From NCBI GenBank assembly GCA_035938395.1, contig DASZGY010000126.1, positions 1 to 44,737 on the forward strand: 44,737 bases of DNA, in the 5' to 3' direction. The notes below the pieces were generated by a model. The model had not been told where the DNA came from. It was given only the letters and a program-made list of their open reading frames with translations, and did no database searches. The DNA comes from JALZAA01 sp035938395 (GTDB lineage: Bacteria; Actinomycetota; Acidimicrobiia; IMCC26256; JACDBD01). Positions within the stretch are counted from its first letter, which is position 1, and every line of letters begins with the position of its first letter. The position numbers and the translations under genes are program-made. Positions 24,075-32,432 of this stretch are shown here, piece after piece.

Positions 24075-24413
24075 TCAGCGGCCGCGCGACGCGCAGTTGA
24101 TGCACAGCGGCGCTGCCGGCATGGCCTCGAGGCGCGCCTCGGCGATCTGGTTCCCGCACGACTCGCACCGGCCGTAGGTACCGGCGTCGAACTTGCTCAG
24201 CGCGTCCTCGATCTCCCGGAGCGTGTCGAGCAGAGTGCCGCCCAGCGCCTCGACCTCGCCGCGCTCCGCAGTGACCTGTCCCGAGTCGGCGAAGCCGTCG
24301 TCGAAGTCGAGCCTGCCGCCCGGGCCGACGCCCATCTGGCGCAGCTGGTCGTGCAGGCGATCGCGCTCCTCTTGCAGGCGGTCGCGCAACGCCGGATTGA
24401 GCGTCTCGGCCAT
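24075..24413 (-). CDS. DksA/TraR-type zinc-finger protein
   Basis: A 112-residue protein with an N-terminal coiled coil (NPALRDRLQEERDRLHDQLR), an acidic segment DFDDGFADSGQVTAERGEVE, and a C4 zinc finger CESCGNQIAEARLEAMPAAP then LCINC near the end (C-x2-C-x17-C-x2-C). This layout fits the DksA/TraR family and the actinobacterial RNA polymerase-binding relatives sometimes annotated as DnaK suppressor. RNA polymerase secondary-channel binding is inferred. The ATG at 24413 follows the xerD stop by eleven bases. Confidence 0.88.
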   Translation of the reverse strand: MAETLNPALRDRLQEERDRLHDQLRQMGVGPGGRLDFDDGFADSGQVTAERGEVEALGGTLLDTLREIEDALSKFDAGTYGRCESCGNQIAEARLEAMPAAPLCINCASRGR

Positions 24414-24421
24414 GGGCCAAA

Positions 24422-24427
24422 AGCCTA
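24422..24427 (-). promoter_or_regulatory. Possible -10 box of the DksA-like gene, overlapping the xerD stop
   Basis: G-TAGGCT is eight bases before the ATG at 24413, and its TAG is the xerD stop codon. The spacing is one base longer than in the better examples, so it is weaker. Confidence 0.3.
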
Positions 24428-25426
24428 CTGCCCGTCCCGGGAGGCCTCCTCGGCGAATCGCGCCCGGGGATGGGCCGCCTCGTAGACCGCCCGGAGCCGC
24501 TCGGGTGAGACCTTCGTGTACACCTGGGTCGTCGAGAGGCTGGCGTGGCCGAGCAGCTCCTGCACCACCCGGATGTCGGCGCCCCGCTCGAGCATGTGCG
24601 TCGCGCACGAGTGGCGCAGCACGTGGGGCGACAGGCGCCCGCCCAGGCCGGCTCGCTCCCCCGCCGTGCGCACGATCTTCCAGCAACTCTGGCGGCTCAG
24701 CCGGCCACCGCGCGCGTTCAGGATCACGGCTTCGCCGTCGCCGCGAGCCGCGCGCCCCGGACGTACGAGCTGCGGGCGGCCGTCGTCGAGGTACGCGGTC
24801 AGCGCCTCGCGGGCCGACCGTCCGACGGGGACGATGCGCTCCTTGCTGCCCTTGCCGAGCACTCGTACCAGTCCGTCGTCGAGGTCGAGGTCGCGCCGGT
24901 CGAGGCCGACGAGCTCGCTGATGCGCGCGCCGGTGGCGTAGAGGGTCTCGACGATGGCGCGGTCGCGGAGCGAACGTGGCGTGTCGCCGATGACGGCGCC
25001 GAGCAGCGCCTCGACCTCGTCCTCGGTGAGCGCCTTGGGAATGCCCAGCGGCACCCGCGGCGCGCCGACCTCCTCGCTCGGGTCGACGGCGAGGAACCCC
25101 TCCTCGAGGCAGAAGCGATGGAAGGAGCGCACTGCCACCAGTGCCCGGGCGATCGACGACGGGGCGTACTGCGGGCGCCCGTCGTCGTCGCGCGCCGACT
25201 TCAGCTCCTCGACGTAGGCGAGGACCGTCTCCTCCCGGACCGCGCTCGGGTCGCGTTCGCCCCGCTCGCGGAGGAACTCCGCGTAGCGGCGGAGGTCGCG
25301 GCGGTAGGCGACGAGCGAGTTGACGGCGAGGCCGCGCTCGACGGTCAGCCACGTGTCGTGCTCGACGAGGAGCCGGTCCAGCAGGTCGTCCGGCGGCGCG
25401 TCGGCGGCGCGGACGGTCCCGGTCAT
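24425..25426 (-). CDS. xerD: Tyrosine recombinase XerD (XerC/D family)
   Basis: A 333-residue site-specific recombinase resolving chromosome dimers at dif. Residues 15-115 form the SAM-like core-binding domain (VERGLAVNSLVAYRRDLRRY). The catalytic domain has Arg in YATGARISELVGLDRRD, Lys in GKGSKERIVPVGR, HxxR in LSPHVLRHSCATHMLERGAD, His in LLGHASLSTTQVY and the nucleophile Tyr in that last motif. Synteny with nudix and pyrG matches Rv1701 and supports XerD over XerC or a phage integrase. There is a central insert of about 15 residues (LVRPGRAARGDGE). The gene starts 27 bases after the nudix gene. Confidence 0.92.
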   Translation of the reverse strand: MTGTVRAADAPPDDLLDRLLVEHDTWLTVERGLAVNSLVAYRRDLRRYAEFLRERGERDPSAVREETVLAYVEELKSARDDDGRPQYAPSSIARALVAVRSFHRFCLEEGFLAVDPSEEVGAPRVPLGIPKALTEDEVEALLGAVIGDTPRSLRDRAIVETLYATGARISELVGLDRRDLDLDDGLVRVLGKGSKERIVPVGRSAREALTAYLDDGRPQLVRPGRAARGDGEAVILNARGGRLSRQSCWKIVRTAGERAGLGGRLSPHVLRHSCATHMLERGADIRVVQELLGHASLSTTQVYTKVSPERLRAVYEAAHPRARFAEEASRDGQ

Positions 25427-25453
25427 GTCCCCATGATGGCGACGGCCGGCTCC

Positions 25454-26020
25454 TCAGGCGCGGAACCCGTCGAACTCCCCACCCAGATAGCGCCGCGTGA
25501 GCAGGAGGCCGACGATGCTCTTGGCGTCGACGATGCGACCGCCGGCGACGAGGTCGTCGACCTCGTCGAGGTGGACCCGCTCGACGGTCATCGCCCGTTC
25601 CTCGGCGTTGACGGCGGCTGGTGCGTCGAGCTTCTCGACGTCGAGCGCGGCGTAGAGGTGGGTGTACTCGTCGGAGAAGCCGGGCGAGTTGAAGAACTCG
25701 CACAGCTTCACGAGCCGGCCCGGGCGACGGCCGATCTCCTCGTGCATCTCGCGGGACGCGGTCGTCTCGGGCGGTTCGCCCTCGACGTCGCGCTTGCCCG
25801 CCACCACCTCGAGCAGCTCGCGGTCGGCGGCGGCCCGGTACTGGCGCACCAGCAGGACATGCTCGCGGTCGGGCTCCACGGGCACGGCCACGACCGCGCC
25901 CGGATGGTGGACCACGAGGCGCGTGAACCGCTCACCTTCGCCTTCGACGTCGAGCTCGGCGAGCCGGATGAAGCTGGTGTCGACGACCGTCTTGGAGCCC
26001 AGGATCCGGAACGGGCTCAA
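25454..26020 (-). CDS. NUDIX hydrolase, ADP-ribose pyrophosphatase-like
   Basis: A 188-residue protein. The Nudix box is GKRDVEGEPPETTASREMHE followed by EIG (about residues 74-96), with one extra residue between the first Gly and Glu compared with GX5EX7REUXEEXGU. RQYRAAADRELLEVVAGKRD upstream and FFNSPGFSDEYTHLYAA downstream match the ADP-ribose pyrophosphatase group. Position between pyrG and xerD matches Rv1700. The TTG start overlaps the pyrG stop (TTGA). Confidence 0.92.
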   Translation of the reverse strand: MSPFRILGSKTVVDTSFIRLAELDVEGEGERFTRLVVHHPGAVVAVPVEPDREHVLLVRQYRAAADRELLEVVAGKRDVEGEPPETTASREMHEEIGRRPGRLVKLCEFFNSPGFSDEYTHLYAALDVEKLDAPAAVNAEERAMTVERVHLDEVDDLVAGGRIVDAKSIVGLLLTRRYLGGEFDGFRA

Positions 26021-27678
26021 GACGCGGCCGCCGGGCGCGCCGGCTCGGCCTCGATGGGCAGCCGTGGCGCGCGTCCCTCGGCTCGGTCACGCGCCGCGGC
26101 CACGAACGCGGCGAACAGCGGGTGCGGACGGTCGGGACGACTCTTGAACTCGGGGTGCGCTTGGGTGGCGACGAAGAACGGGTGCAGGGCGGTTTGCAGC
26201 TCGATGAACTCGACGAGACGGTTGTCGGGAGACGTCCCGGAGAAGACCATGCCGGCGTCCTCGAGGGGGCGGCGGTACTTGTTGTTGAGCTCGTAGCGGT
26301 GCCGGTGGCGCTCGTACACGACCTCTTGGCCGTAGGCGCGCTGGACGAGCGTGCCGTCGTGCAGCTGGGCGGGGTACGCGCCGAGGCGCATGGTGCCGCC
26401 GAGATCGACGACCTCACGCTGCTCGTCCATGAGGTCGATGACGGGATGGGGAGAGTGTGGGTCGAACTCGCTCGAGTTGGCGCCGGACAAGCCGCAGACG
26501 TCGCGCGCGAACTCGATGACCGCGCAGTGGAGGCCGAGACACAGGCCGAGGAACGGGAGGCGGTGCTCCCGGGCGAAGCGGGCGGCGGCGATCTTGCCTT
26601 CGATGCCCCGGAAGCCGAAGCCACCCGGGATCACGATCCCGTCGAGGTCCTTGAGCCGCCCTTCGGCGAGCAGGCCCTCGGCGTCGTCCGAGGCGATCCA
26701 GTCGATCAGCACGCGCCCCGAGCACGCGTAGCCACCGTGGCGGAGCGCCTCGGCCACGGACAGGTAGGCGTCGGGAAGGTTCACGTACTTGCCGACCAGG
26801 CCAATGCGCACCTCCTGGTCGGCAGTGCCGACGCGGTGCACGAGGTCGCGCCACTCGCCGAGGACCGGTGCCTCGCGCTCGAGATGCAGCACCTGGCAGA
26901 CGTAGTCGTCGAGGCCTTCGTCGTGGAGCACCAACGGGATCTCGTAGAGGCTCTCGGCGTCGACCGCGGAGACGATGCCCGCCTCGGGCACGTCGCACAG
27001 CTGCGAGATCTTCTCCTTGAGCCGCGTGGGGATGGGTCGGTCCGACCGGCACACGATGGCGTCGGGCTGGATGCCGCGACTGCGCAGCTCGGTGACCGAG
27101 TGCTGCGTCGGCTTCGTCTTCTGCTCACCCGACGGGCCGATGAACGGCACCAGCGTCACGTGCACGTAGAAGACGTTCTCGCGGCCCACGTCCTTGCGGA
27201 ACTGGCGGACCGCCTCGAGGAACGGGAGGATCTCGATGTCGCCGACGGTCCCGCCGATCTCGGTGATCACGACGTCGACCTCGTCGTCGGCGAGGCGGAC
27301 GATCCGTTCCTTGATCTCGTCGGTGATGTGCGGGATGACCTGGACCGTCTGGCCGAGGTACGCGCCTCGGCGCTCCTTGGCCAGGACCTCCTGGTAGATC
27401 GAGCCGGTGGTGGCGTTCGACTTCTTGGTGAGCGGGACGTCCACGAAGCGCTCGTAGTGCCCGAGGTCGAGGTCGGTCTCCCCGCCGTCGTCGGTGACGA
27501 AGACCTCCCCGTGCTGGAACGGGTTCATAGTGCCGGGGTCGACGTTGATGTACGGGTCGAGCTTCTGCATCGTGACCCGCAGCCCCCGGCTCTTCAGCAG
27601 CCGCCCGAGCGACGAGGCGGTCAGCCCCTTCCCGAGGCTCGACGCCACGCCGCCGGTCACGAAGATGTGCTTGGCCAC
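26017..27678 (-). CDS. pyrG: CTP synthase
   Basis: A 553-residue enzyme making CTP from UTP, ATP and glutamine. The synthase domain (1-270) begins AKHIFVTGGVASSLGKGLTA and has KLDPYINVDPGTMNPFQHGE and VITEIGGTVGDIEILPFLEA. The class I glutamine amidotransferase (about 290-540) has its oxyanion and nucleophile segment in PFLGLCLGLHCAVIEFARD and a later His-Glu pair in QAHPEFKSRP. Three in-frame GTG codons (27690, 27684, 27678) are possible starts. I choose 27678 because conservation begins there and GAGGTGG sits about 11 bases upstream. Confidence 0.96.
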   Translation of the reverse strand: MAKHIFVTGGVASSLGKGLTASSLGRLLKSRGLRVTMQKLDPYINVDPGTMNPFQHGEVFVTDDGGETDLDLGHYERFVDVPLTKKSNATTGSIYQEVLAKERRGAYLGQTVQVIPHITDEIKERIVRLADDEVDVVITEIGGTVGDIEILPFLEAVRQFRKDVGRENVFYVHVTLVPFIGPSGEQKTKPTQHSVTELRSRGIQPDAIVCRSDRPIPTRLKEKISQLCDVPEAGIVSAVDAESLYEIPLVLHDEGLDDYVCQVLHLEREAPVLGEWRDLVHRVGTADQEVRIGLVGKYVNLPDAYLSVAEALRHGGYACSGRVLIDWIASDDAEGLLAEGRLKDLDGIVIPGGFGFRGIEGKIAAARFAREHRLPFLGLCLGLHCAVIEFARDVCGLSGANSSEFDPHSPHPVIDLMDEQREVVDLGGTMRLGAYPAQLHDGTLVQRAYGQEVVYERHRHRYELNNKYRRPLEDAGMVFSGTSPDNRLVEFIELQTALHPFFVATQAHPEFKSRPDRPHPLFAAFVAAARDRAEGRAPRLPIEAEPARPAAAS

Positions 27679-27763
27679 GACCACCCCCACCTCATGAGAC
27701 CCGATTCCCGGCGCGCGTCACCCACAGGACAAGTCTGTCGGAGGGCATCCGGGGACACCGCCG

Positions 27764-27769
27764 AACTTA
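27764..27769 (-). promoter_or_regulatory. Possible -10 box of pyrG
   Basis: GGTAAGTT fits the same GGTANNNT pattern but lies about 85 bases before the pyrG start, implying a real leader. I see no G-rich initiation site of the kind used for CTP-sensitive pyrG attenuation and no clear -35. Confidence 0.3.
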
Positions 27770-27804
27770 CCACCTCGCGGCGCGGAAAAACGCGGATGGC
27801 GCGG

Positions 27805-27810
27805 TAACTT
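27805..27810 (+). promoter_or_regulatory. Leaderless-type -10 box of the membrane glycosyltransferase gene
   Basis: GGTAACTT is six bases before the GTG at 27817, in the 138-base gap divergent from pyrG. No -35 is evident. Confidence 0.5.
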
Positions 27811-27816
27811 CCGCTC

Positions 27817-29268
27817 GTGGCGAGACCGGTGGCGGCGGAGCGTGCGCGCGCCGCCACCGACCGGCGGGCGTGGTGGATCGACGCCGCTGTCCTCGCCGCC
27901 ATCGCCGTCCTGTTGCGCATCCCGGCCTTCGTCGCGAGCCGACACCTCACCTACGACGACGGCTTCTTCGGCTTGTCGGCGATCGAGATGCGCGACGGCG
28001 TCGTCCCGTTCCGCGATCTGTTCTCGCCCCAGGGTCCCCTGCACCTGCCGCTGCTGTACCTCGCCGACCTCGTCGGGCTCCGGACCGCGAACGCGCCCCG
28101 CGTGCTGCCACTCGTCGCCGGCGCCGCCGTCACCGTGGTGACGTACGCCGCCGGGCGACGGATCACGTCCCGGTACGGGGCGATCGTCGCCGCCCTGCTC
28201 GTGACGACCAGCGGATCGATCCTCTGGACCACGGCAGGGATCGCGTCGGACGGGCCCGCCCTCGCGTTCGCGATCGGCGCCGTCGCCGTCTCGTTCGGCT
28301 ACACCCAGACGCCATCGAGCTCGCGCGCCGTCGCCGCCGGAGCGCTGTTCGGCGCCGGCCTCGTCGCCAAGGCCCTGGCGGGACCGGCGGGACTGGCGGT
28401 CGCCCTGCTGCTTCTCTCCCGCCGGCGTCCTCGCGATCTCGCCTACGCTGCCGGCGCGGCCGTCGTCGTCGCGCTCGGCGCCGCCCTTCCCTGGGGTCTC
28501 GGGCGCGTCTGGGACCAGTCCGTCGTGTACAACCGCGATGCATCACGGGTGGCGTCGTACCCGGGCGCGGCGACGAAGGCCCTGCACACTCTCGTCGACC
28601 GCGACCCGATCCTCCTCGTCGCCGCCGGCCTCGCCGTGGTGATGCTCGTGCTTGCCCGCGTCGGATGGGTGCGCGCCGCCGCCTCCGACTCCCCTGCCGG
28701 CGGACCGTTGCTGTTCCGTCCTGCTTCCGTGCTCGTGCTCTGGTTGGCGGGGCAGTTCGCGCTGCTCGTCTACGAGCCGGCGTTCTGGCGCCCGCACGTG
28801 GCGTTCCTCATCGCGCCGCTGGCGTTGCTCGTCGCGCTGCGACCGCCGCCCGTGATCGCTCTCCTGATCGGCGCGGCCGCCGTCATGCCCTGGTACCTGA
28901 GCAACCTGCAACCCATGCTGTGGCCGGACCCGTACAGCCGTGCCGAGCAAGCCGCCGTCGACGCGCTGCACGCTCTTCCCGCCCGCAGCCTCGCCATCAG
29001 CGACGAGCCGGGACTCTTGTGGCGGGCCGATCGGCTCACCGTCCCGTACTTCGACGACTCGTCCGCCAAGCGGATCGAGGAGGGCCAGATCACGGCGGTG
29101 AAGCTCCAGAACGCGGCGGCGAAACCGAATGCGTGCGGCGTGCTCGTGTGGACGTCCCGCTATGGAAACCTCGATCTCGGCCCGCGTCTCGCCCAACTCG
29201 GTTACGAGGTCAGAGCCCGCTACGGCGGCCCCCGGGTCCTGTACGAGAAACCCGCCTGCCGTCCGTGA
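27817..29268 (+). CDS. Polytopic membrane glycosyltransferase, GT-C/GT39-like
   Basis: A 483-residue membrane protein with about ten hydrophobic helices and a soluble C-terminal region of about 110 residues. After the first helix comes SRHLTYDDGFFGLSAIEM (an acidic pair at about residue 47, as expected for the first periplasmic loop of GT-C enzymes), then FRDLFSPQGPLHLPLLYLAD. This resembles the ArnT/PMT-like glycosyltransferase 39 family, which moves a sugar from a polyprenyl phosphate to an acceptor outside the membrane. Donor and acceptor are unknown. It is a lone plus-strand gene next to the lipid-linked sugar genes on the other strand. Confidence 0.8.
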   Translation: MARPVAAERARAATDRRAWWIDAAVLAAIAVLLRIPAFVASRHLTYDDGFFGLSAIEMRDGVVPFRDLFSPQGPLHLPLLYLADLVGLRTANAPRVLPLVAGAAVTVVTYAAGRRITSRYGAIVAALLVTTSGSILWTTAGIASDGPALAFAIGAVAVSFGYTQTPSSSRAVAAGALFGAGLVAKALAGPAGLAVALLLLSRRRPRDLAYAAGAAVVVALGAALPWGLGRVWDQSVVYNRDASRVASYPGAATKALHTLVDRDPILLVAAGLAVVMLVLARVGWVRAAASDSPAGGPLLFRPASVLVLWLAGQFALLVYEPAFWRPHVAFLIAPLALLVALRPPPVIALLIGAAAVMPWYLSNLQPMLWPDPYSRAEQAAVDALHALPARSLAISDEPGLLWRADRLTVPYFDDSSAKRIEEGQITAVKLQNAAAKPNACGVLVWTSRYGNLDLGPRLAQLGYEVRARYGGPRVLYEKPACRP

Positions 29269-29280
29269 CGCCGGCTCGCG

Positions 29281-30135
29281 TCACGCGTGGCGACGCTCGG
29301 GCCGCTGCCCGAGGCGGTCGAAGGCGCGCAGCGGAGGTACGCGCTCGATCAGGCGGCTGAACGACACGACCTCGGCGAGCACGTTCAGCACGATCAAGAC
29401 GACAAGGACGCTGGTCCGCGCTTCCCTCCCGAGGCCGAGGACGACACCGAGACCGAGCACGGCGCCGATGACGTTGGCTCCGGTGTCGCCGAGCATGAGG
29501 CGCTCCCTGAGGTCGTCGGGGAGGAGCGCGAGGGCGGCGCCCATGACAGGCGCGATGGCGACGCCGATCGCGTCGGTGCCGAGCGCGACCGCGAGCGGGA
29601 TGTACAGGACCCAGGACACCTTGATGAGGCGTCCGGGGGCGAGGTCGAGGAGGTTGGCGAAGTTCGCCGCCAGCGCGATCAGGACCGCGTCGGTGAGGAG
29701 TCTCCGCCCGCTCGCGAAGCCCGGCGTCGCGACGAGGACGACCGCGACGCCCGCCCCACCGAACAACTTGATGAAGCCGGTCGTGAGGCGACCCTCGGCC
29801 AGAGCTCGCACGTGGCCGCGGAAGCCCCGGTCCCCGGGGACGCCGAGAAGGTCGTCCACGAATCCGAGGAAGCCGAACCCGAACGCGGCGAACAGGACGA
29901 GGCTGCGGGACAACGTGAGGCCGGGCTCGTCCCCCAGGCCGGCCGCGCCTGCGATCGCGCGCCCCGCTTCGATGACGAGCACGGTGAGCACGATGACGAT
30001 CCCGCCGGCGGTCGGGAGCGGAATGCCGCGGTAGTTGGTCCGCTCGAGCGCCGGGAGCTGCAGCATGTCGCGGCCCGCGATGCGCAGGAACCACGCCGTG
30101 ACGACGCCGACGACGATGCCGACGAGAACGCTCAC
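29281..30135 (-). CDS. MraY/WecA-type phosphoglycosyltransferase (GT4 family)
   Basis: A 284-residue membrane protein with about nine to ten helices, shorter than MraY (about 320-360). The polyprenyl-phosphate and Mg sites are recognisable: FGFLGFVDDLLGVPGDRGFR, ALAANFANLLDLAPGRLIK and LMLGDTGANVIGAVLGLG. It should transfer a sugar-1-phosphate to undecaprenyl phosphate on the cytoplasmic side. The usual NxxDGxxG reads NLLDLAPGR. It is last in the tlyA-to-GT4 run, with a GTGA overlap to the 766-residue protein. It is unlikely to be the main MraY, because no mur cluster surrounds it. Confidence 0.85.
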   Translation of the reverse strand: MSVLVGIVVGVVTAWFLRIAGRDMLQLPALERTNYRGIPLPTAGGIVIVLTVLVIEAGRAIAGAAGLGDEPGLTLSRSLVLFAAFGFGFLGFVDDLLGVPGDRGFRGHVRALAEGRLTTGFIKLFGGAGVAVVLVATPGFASGRRLLTDAVLIALAANFANLLDLAPGRLIKVSWVLYIPLAVALGTDAIGVAIAPVMGAALALLPDDLRERLMLGDTGANVIGAVLGLGVVLGLGREARTSVLVVLIVLNVLAEVVSFSRLIERVPPLRAFDRLGQRPERRHA

Positions 30136-32432
30136 GCGCGCGTGACCGCCGCCGGAGCCGGTTCGGCTTCCGGCGGGACGGGTTCACTCGGCGGGACGCG
30201 CCGGTGCGCGAGGACCATGAGGACGACGATGACGGGAGTGAAGACGCTGAGCATCATGCCCGGGATTGCGATTCCCGAGTCGTTGGCGGCGAACCCGAGG
30301 GTGGCGACGATCGCGAAACCGACGTACGAGGCGCGCAGCTCCGGCACCCAATCGACGATCGCCTGCAGCCGGTCACGCCGTTTCGAGTAGACGTAGGCAA
30401 GGAAACCGAGCACCGCCAACACGACGAGCAGCCACGTGGAGCCGAGGAGTACCGAGAGATTCGCGTAGATCTTGCGCTGGATCACCGTCGAGAAGCCGGA
30501 CCAGCCACGCGATTGTGAGGTCTCGAACAAGCGGCCGAGATGCGTCTGCTTGTCGGACGGACGAGTGAGGTCGAACGCGCCGAAAGCCACGAGCGCGATG
30601 ACCGCGGCGAGCAGGCCGACCAGCGCGGTGCGGAGGCGGATCCGCCTGCCGAGGAGGAGATACGCGGTCGCCGCGTAGGCGGGGAGGATCGACAGGATGC
30701 CGCCGACGTCCGAGCCCCACATCGGCGCGCCGTCGACGACGAACACCACTGCGAGCACGGCGATCGCCGTCCAAACGCCGCGCCGGCCACCGATCCGGTG
30801 CGCCAGCAGCCCGGCCAGGAGCACAGCCGCCGAGGCGAGCGCGGAGTATGCGATGTTCCCGTACCCGCTGAACCGCGCCGCGAGGAGGGGCGAGTACCCG
30901 AGCGGATTGCTGAGCTGCAGCGGAGCACCGAAGAGCACGTCGACGACGAGGACGGCGACGATGACTCCCAACGCGACGATCAGCGACGCGAGAGCGTCGC
31001 GCCGGGCCGCGAACCGGTAGAGCAGGGCGAGCCCGAGCGATGCCGCCGCGAGCGCGCCCCAATACGCGAGGTTTCCGTAATCGTGGAAGGGCACGAGCTG
31101 GGCGAGCAGCACCGCCGCGATGAACCCGAGGGCGGCGAGGCCCGAGAAATGCAGCGCCGTTCCGAGACGTCGCAGGTTGGGACGGGCGAGCCACACCAGC
31201 GCGCCGAGTACCAGCGCGATCTGGATGACCACGAACACGATCGCCACGACGCTGACGACCTCGTCGCGGAACGTGGCGGTCGCGTTGGCGTCGACGATCC
31301 CGGCGCGCCGCTGGGCCGCCGATCCGCCCTCGTCGCGGATCTCGAACGGGCGACCCTCCATCGAGTCCGGCGCCGTGAGCCCGATCCGGTCGAGGATCGT
31401 GGGCGCGATGTCGACGATCTGCACGAAGCCGGGGCGGCGCGTCGTCCCCGTTCGGAGCAGGCCGGGTTGCACGCCCGGGGCCCGCAACGCGGCGACGGTG
31501 AGCTGCACCTTGCGGGCGGGATGGACCGGTCCGACGACCATCACGGCGTCATGTTGGGGGTCCACCTCGCGGAGCAGTCCGCCGACGAGGTCGTCCGTGC
31601 GCCGAAGGGCCTGGTCCAGCAGCCGGGCGCGCTGGCTCGACGTGGCGAACGGGCGGTACGCGTCCTCGCGAACGAGGTCGGACGCCTCGACGAGCGCGAC
31701 CGTGTGCGGCTTCCAGACGTCGCGAAACGCACTGAGCACGGCGTTGTTGTCGTACCGCAGGCCGAACGGCGCCCTGGCGTCCGGGACGAGGAGCTCGGGA
31801 CCGACCGCCCCCGCGGGCACCTCTCCGTGAGAGCCCATGAGGCCCGAGACCGCCTGGCGCCGGTAGTACCCGCCGACGAGCTGCTCGGTGTCCTCGCCGT
31901 CTCCGTTCGCGATGACCGCTCTCGACCAGTCCGAGCTCGCGAGCTTGTCGCCGAGCGCTCCGATCTCGGCGTCGAAGAGCTGCGACTTGTTCTTGTCGAC
32001 GATGCCGCCAATGCCCAGATTGACGAGGCCGCTGGCAACCGTCCTCCCGGTCCGGCGCTCGAACACCCGGCCGGCGGTGGCGCCGGCGAAGGGCTCGCCG
32101 ACCTCGAAGCCTTCGCCGTCGGTCTCCAACTCCGTTCCGACCGAGCGCGTCCCCGCGCCCAGCGTCACGTACCCGTCGGCGAGCGTCGTATGCCGGTCGA
32201 TCGTCCGGGTCGTGAGACCGCCGATGGCGGAGCTGTCGAGCAGCCGCTCGAGGTTCGGCAGCTCATGCACGCGGTCCTGGATGTCCTGCCACGTCACGGC
32301 GGGGAGAGAGATGACGAGCAGCTGGCGCGCCTTCGGCTTCGCGCTCTCCGCCGCCGCGCTCCCCGACGTCGCGGCGACGAGGAGCGGCACCGACAGCGCG
32401 GCGACAACTGCCGCGGCTGCGGCGCGCTTCAC
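30132..32432 (-). CDS. Membrane protein with degenerate alkaline-phosphatase-like domain, function unknown
   Basis: A 766-residue protein. A signal peptide (1-28, ending SGSAAAES) leads an outer domain of about 360 residues, followed by a polytopic part (about 392-750) with ten or more hydrophobic helices. The outer domain has the frame of the alkaline phosphatase/sulfatase superfamily: LLVISLPAVTWQDIQ near 38, LPNLERLL near 59, TTLADGYVTLGAGTRS near 82, VMVVGPVHPARK near 298 and VQIVDIAPTILDRIGL near 337. The expected metal ligands appear lost: Asp after ISL, the DH of the SDHG-like segment, and His before DIAPT. So it may be a pseudoenzyme. Four-base overlaps with murJ and the GT4 gene suggest a lipid-linked envelope role. 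No named family recognised. Confidence 0.75.
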   Translation of the reverse strand: MKRAAAAAVVAALSVPLLVAATSGSAAAESAKPKARQLLVISLPAVTWQDIQDRVHELPNLERLLDSSAIGGLTTRTIDRHTTLADGYVTLGAGTRSVGTELETDGEGFEVGEPFAGATAGRVFERRTGRTVASGLVNLGIGGIVDKNKSQLFDAEIGALGDKLASSDWSRAVIANGDGEDTEQLVGGYYRRQAVSGLMGSHGEVPAGAVGPELLVPDARAPFGLRYDNNAVLSAFRDVWKPHTVALVEASDLVREDAYRPFATSSQRARLLDQALRRTDDLVGGLLREVDPQHDAVMVVGPVHPARKVQLTVAALRAPGVQPGLLRTGTTRRPGFVQIVDIAPTILDRIGLTAPDSMEGRPFEIRDEGGSAAQRRAGIVDANATATFRDEVVSVVAIVFVVIQIALVLGALVWLARPNLRRLGTALHFSGLAALGFIAAVLLAQLVPFHDYGNLAYWGALAAASLGLALLYRFAARRDALASLIVALGVIVAVLVVDVLFGAPLQLSNPLGYSPLLAARFSGYGNIAYSALASAAVLLAGLLAHRIGGRRGVWTAIAVLAVVFVVDGAPMWGSDVGGILSILPAYAATAYLLLGRRIRLRTALVGLLAAVIALVAFGAFDLTRPSDKQTHLGRLFETSQSRGWSGFSTVIQRKIYANLSVLLGSTWLLVVLAVLGFLAYVYSKRRDRLQAIVDWVPELRASYVGFAIVATLGFAANDSGIAIPGMMLSVFTPVIVVLMVLAHRRVPPSEPVPPEAEPAPAAVTRA

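Noticed and set aside
27725..27739. ACAG-N7-CTGT dyad in the pyrG leader as a possible operator
   Set aside because: Only four base pairs per arm with no match to a known operator such as LexA. Likely chance.
30132..32432. Calling the 766-residue protein an active phosphatase or sulfatase
   Set aside because: The superfamily framework is visible, but the expected metal-binding Asp and His residues are not at their places, so an enzymatic name would overstate the evidence.
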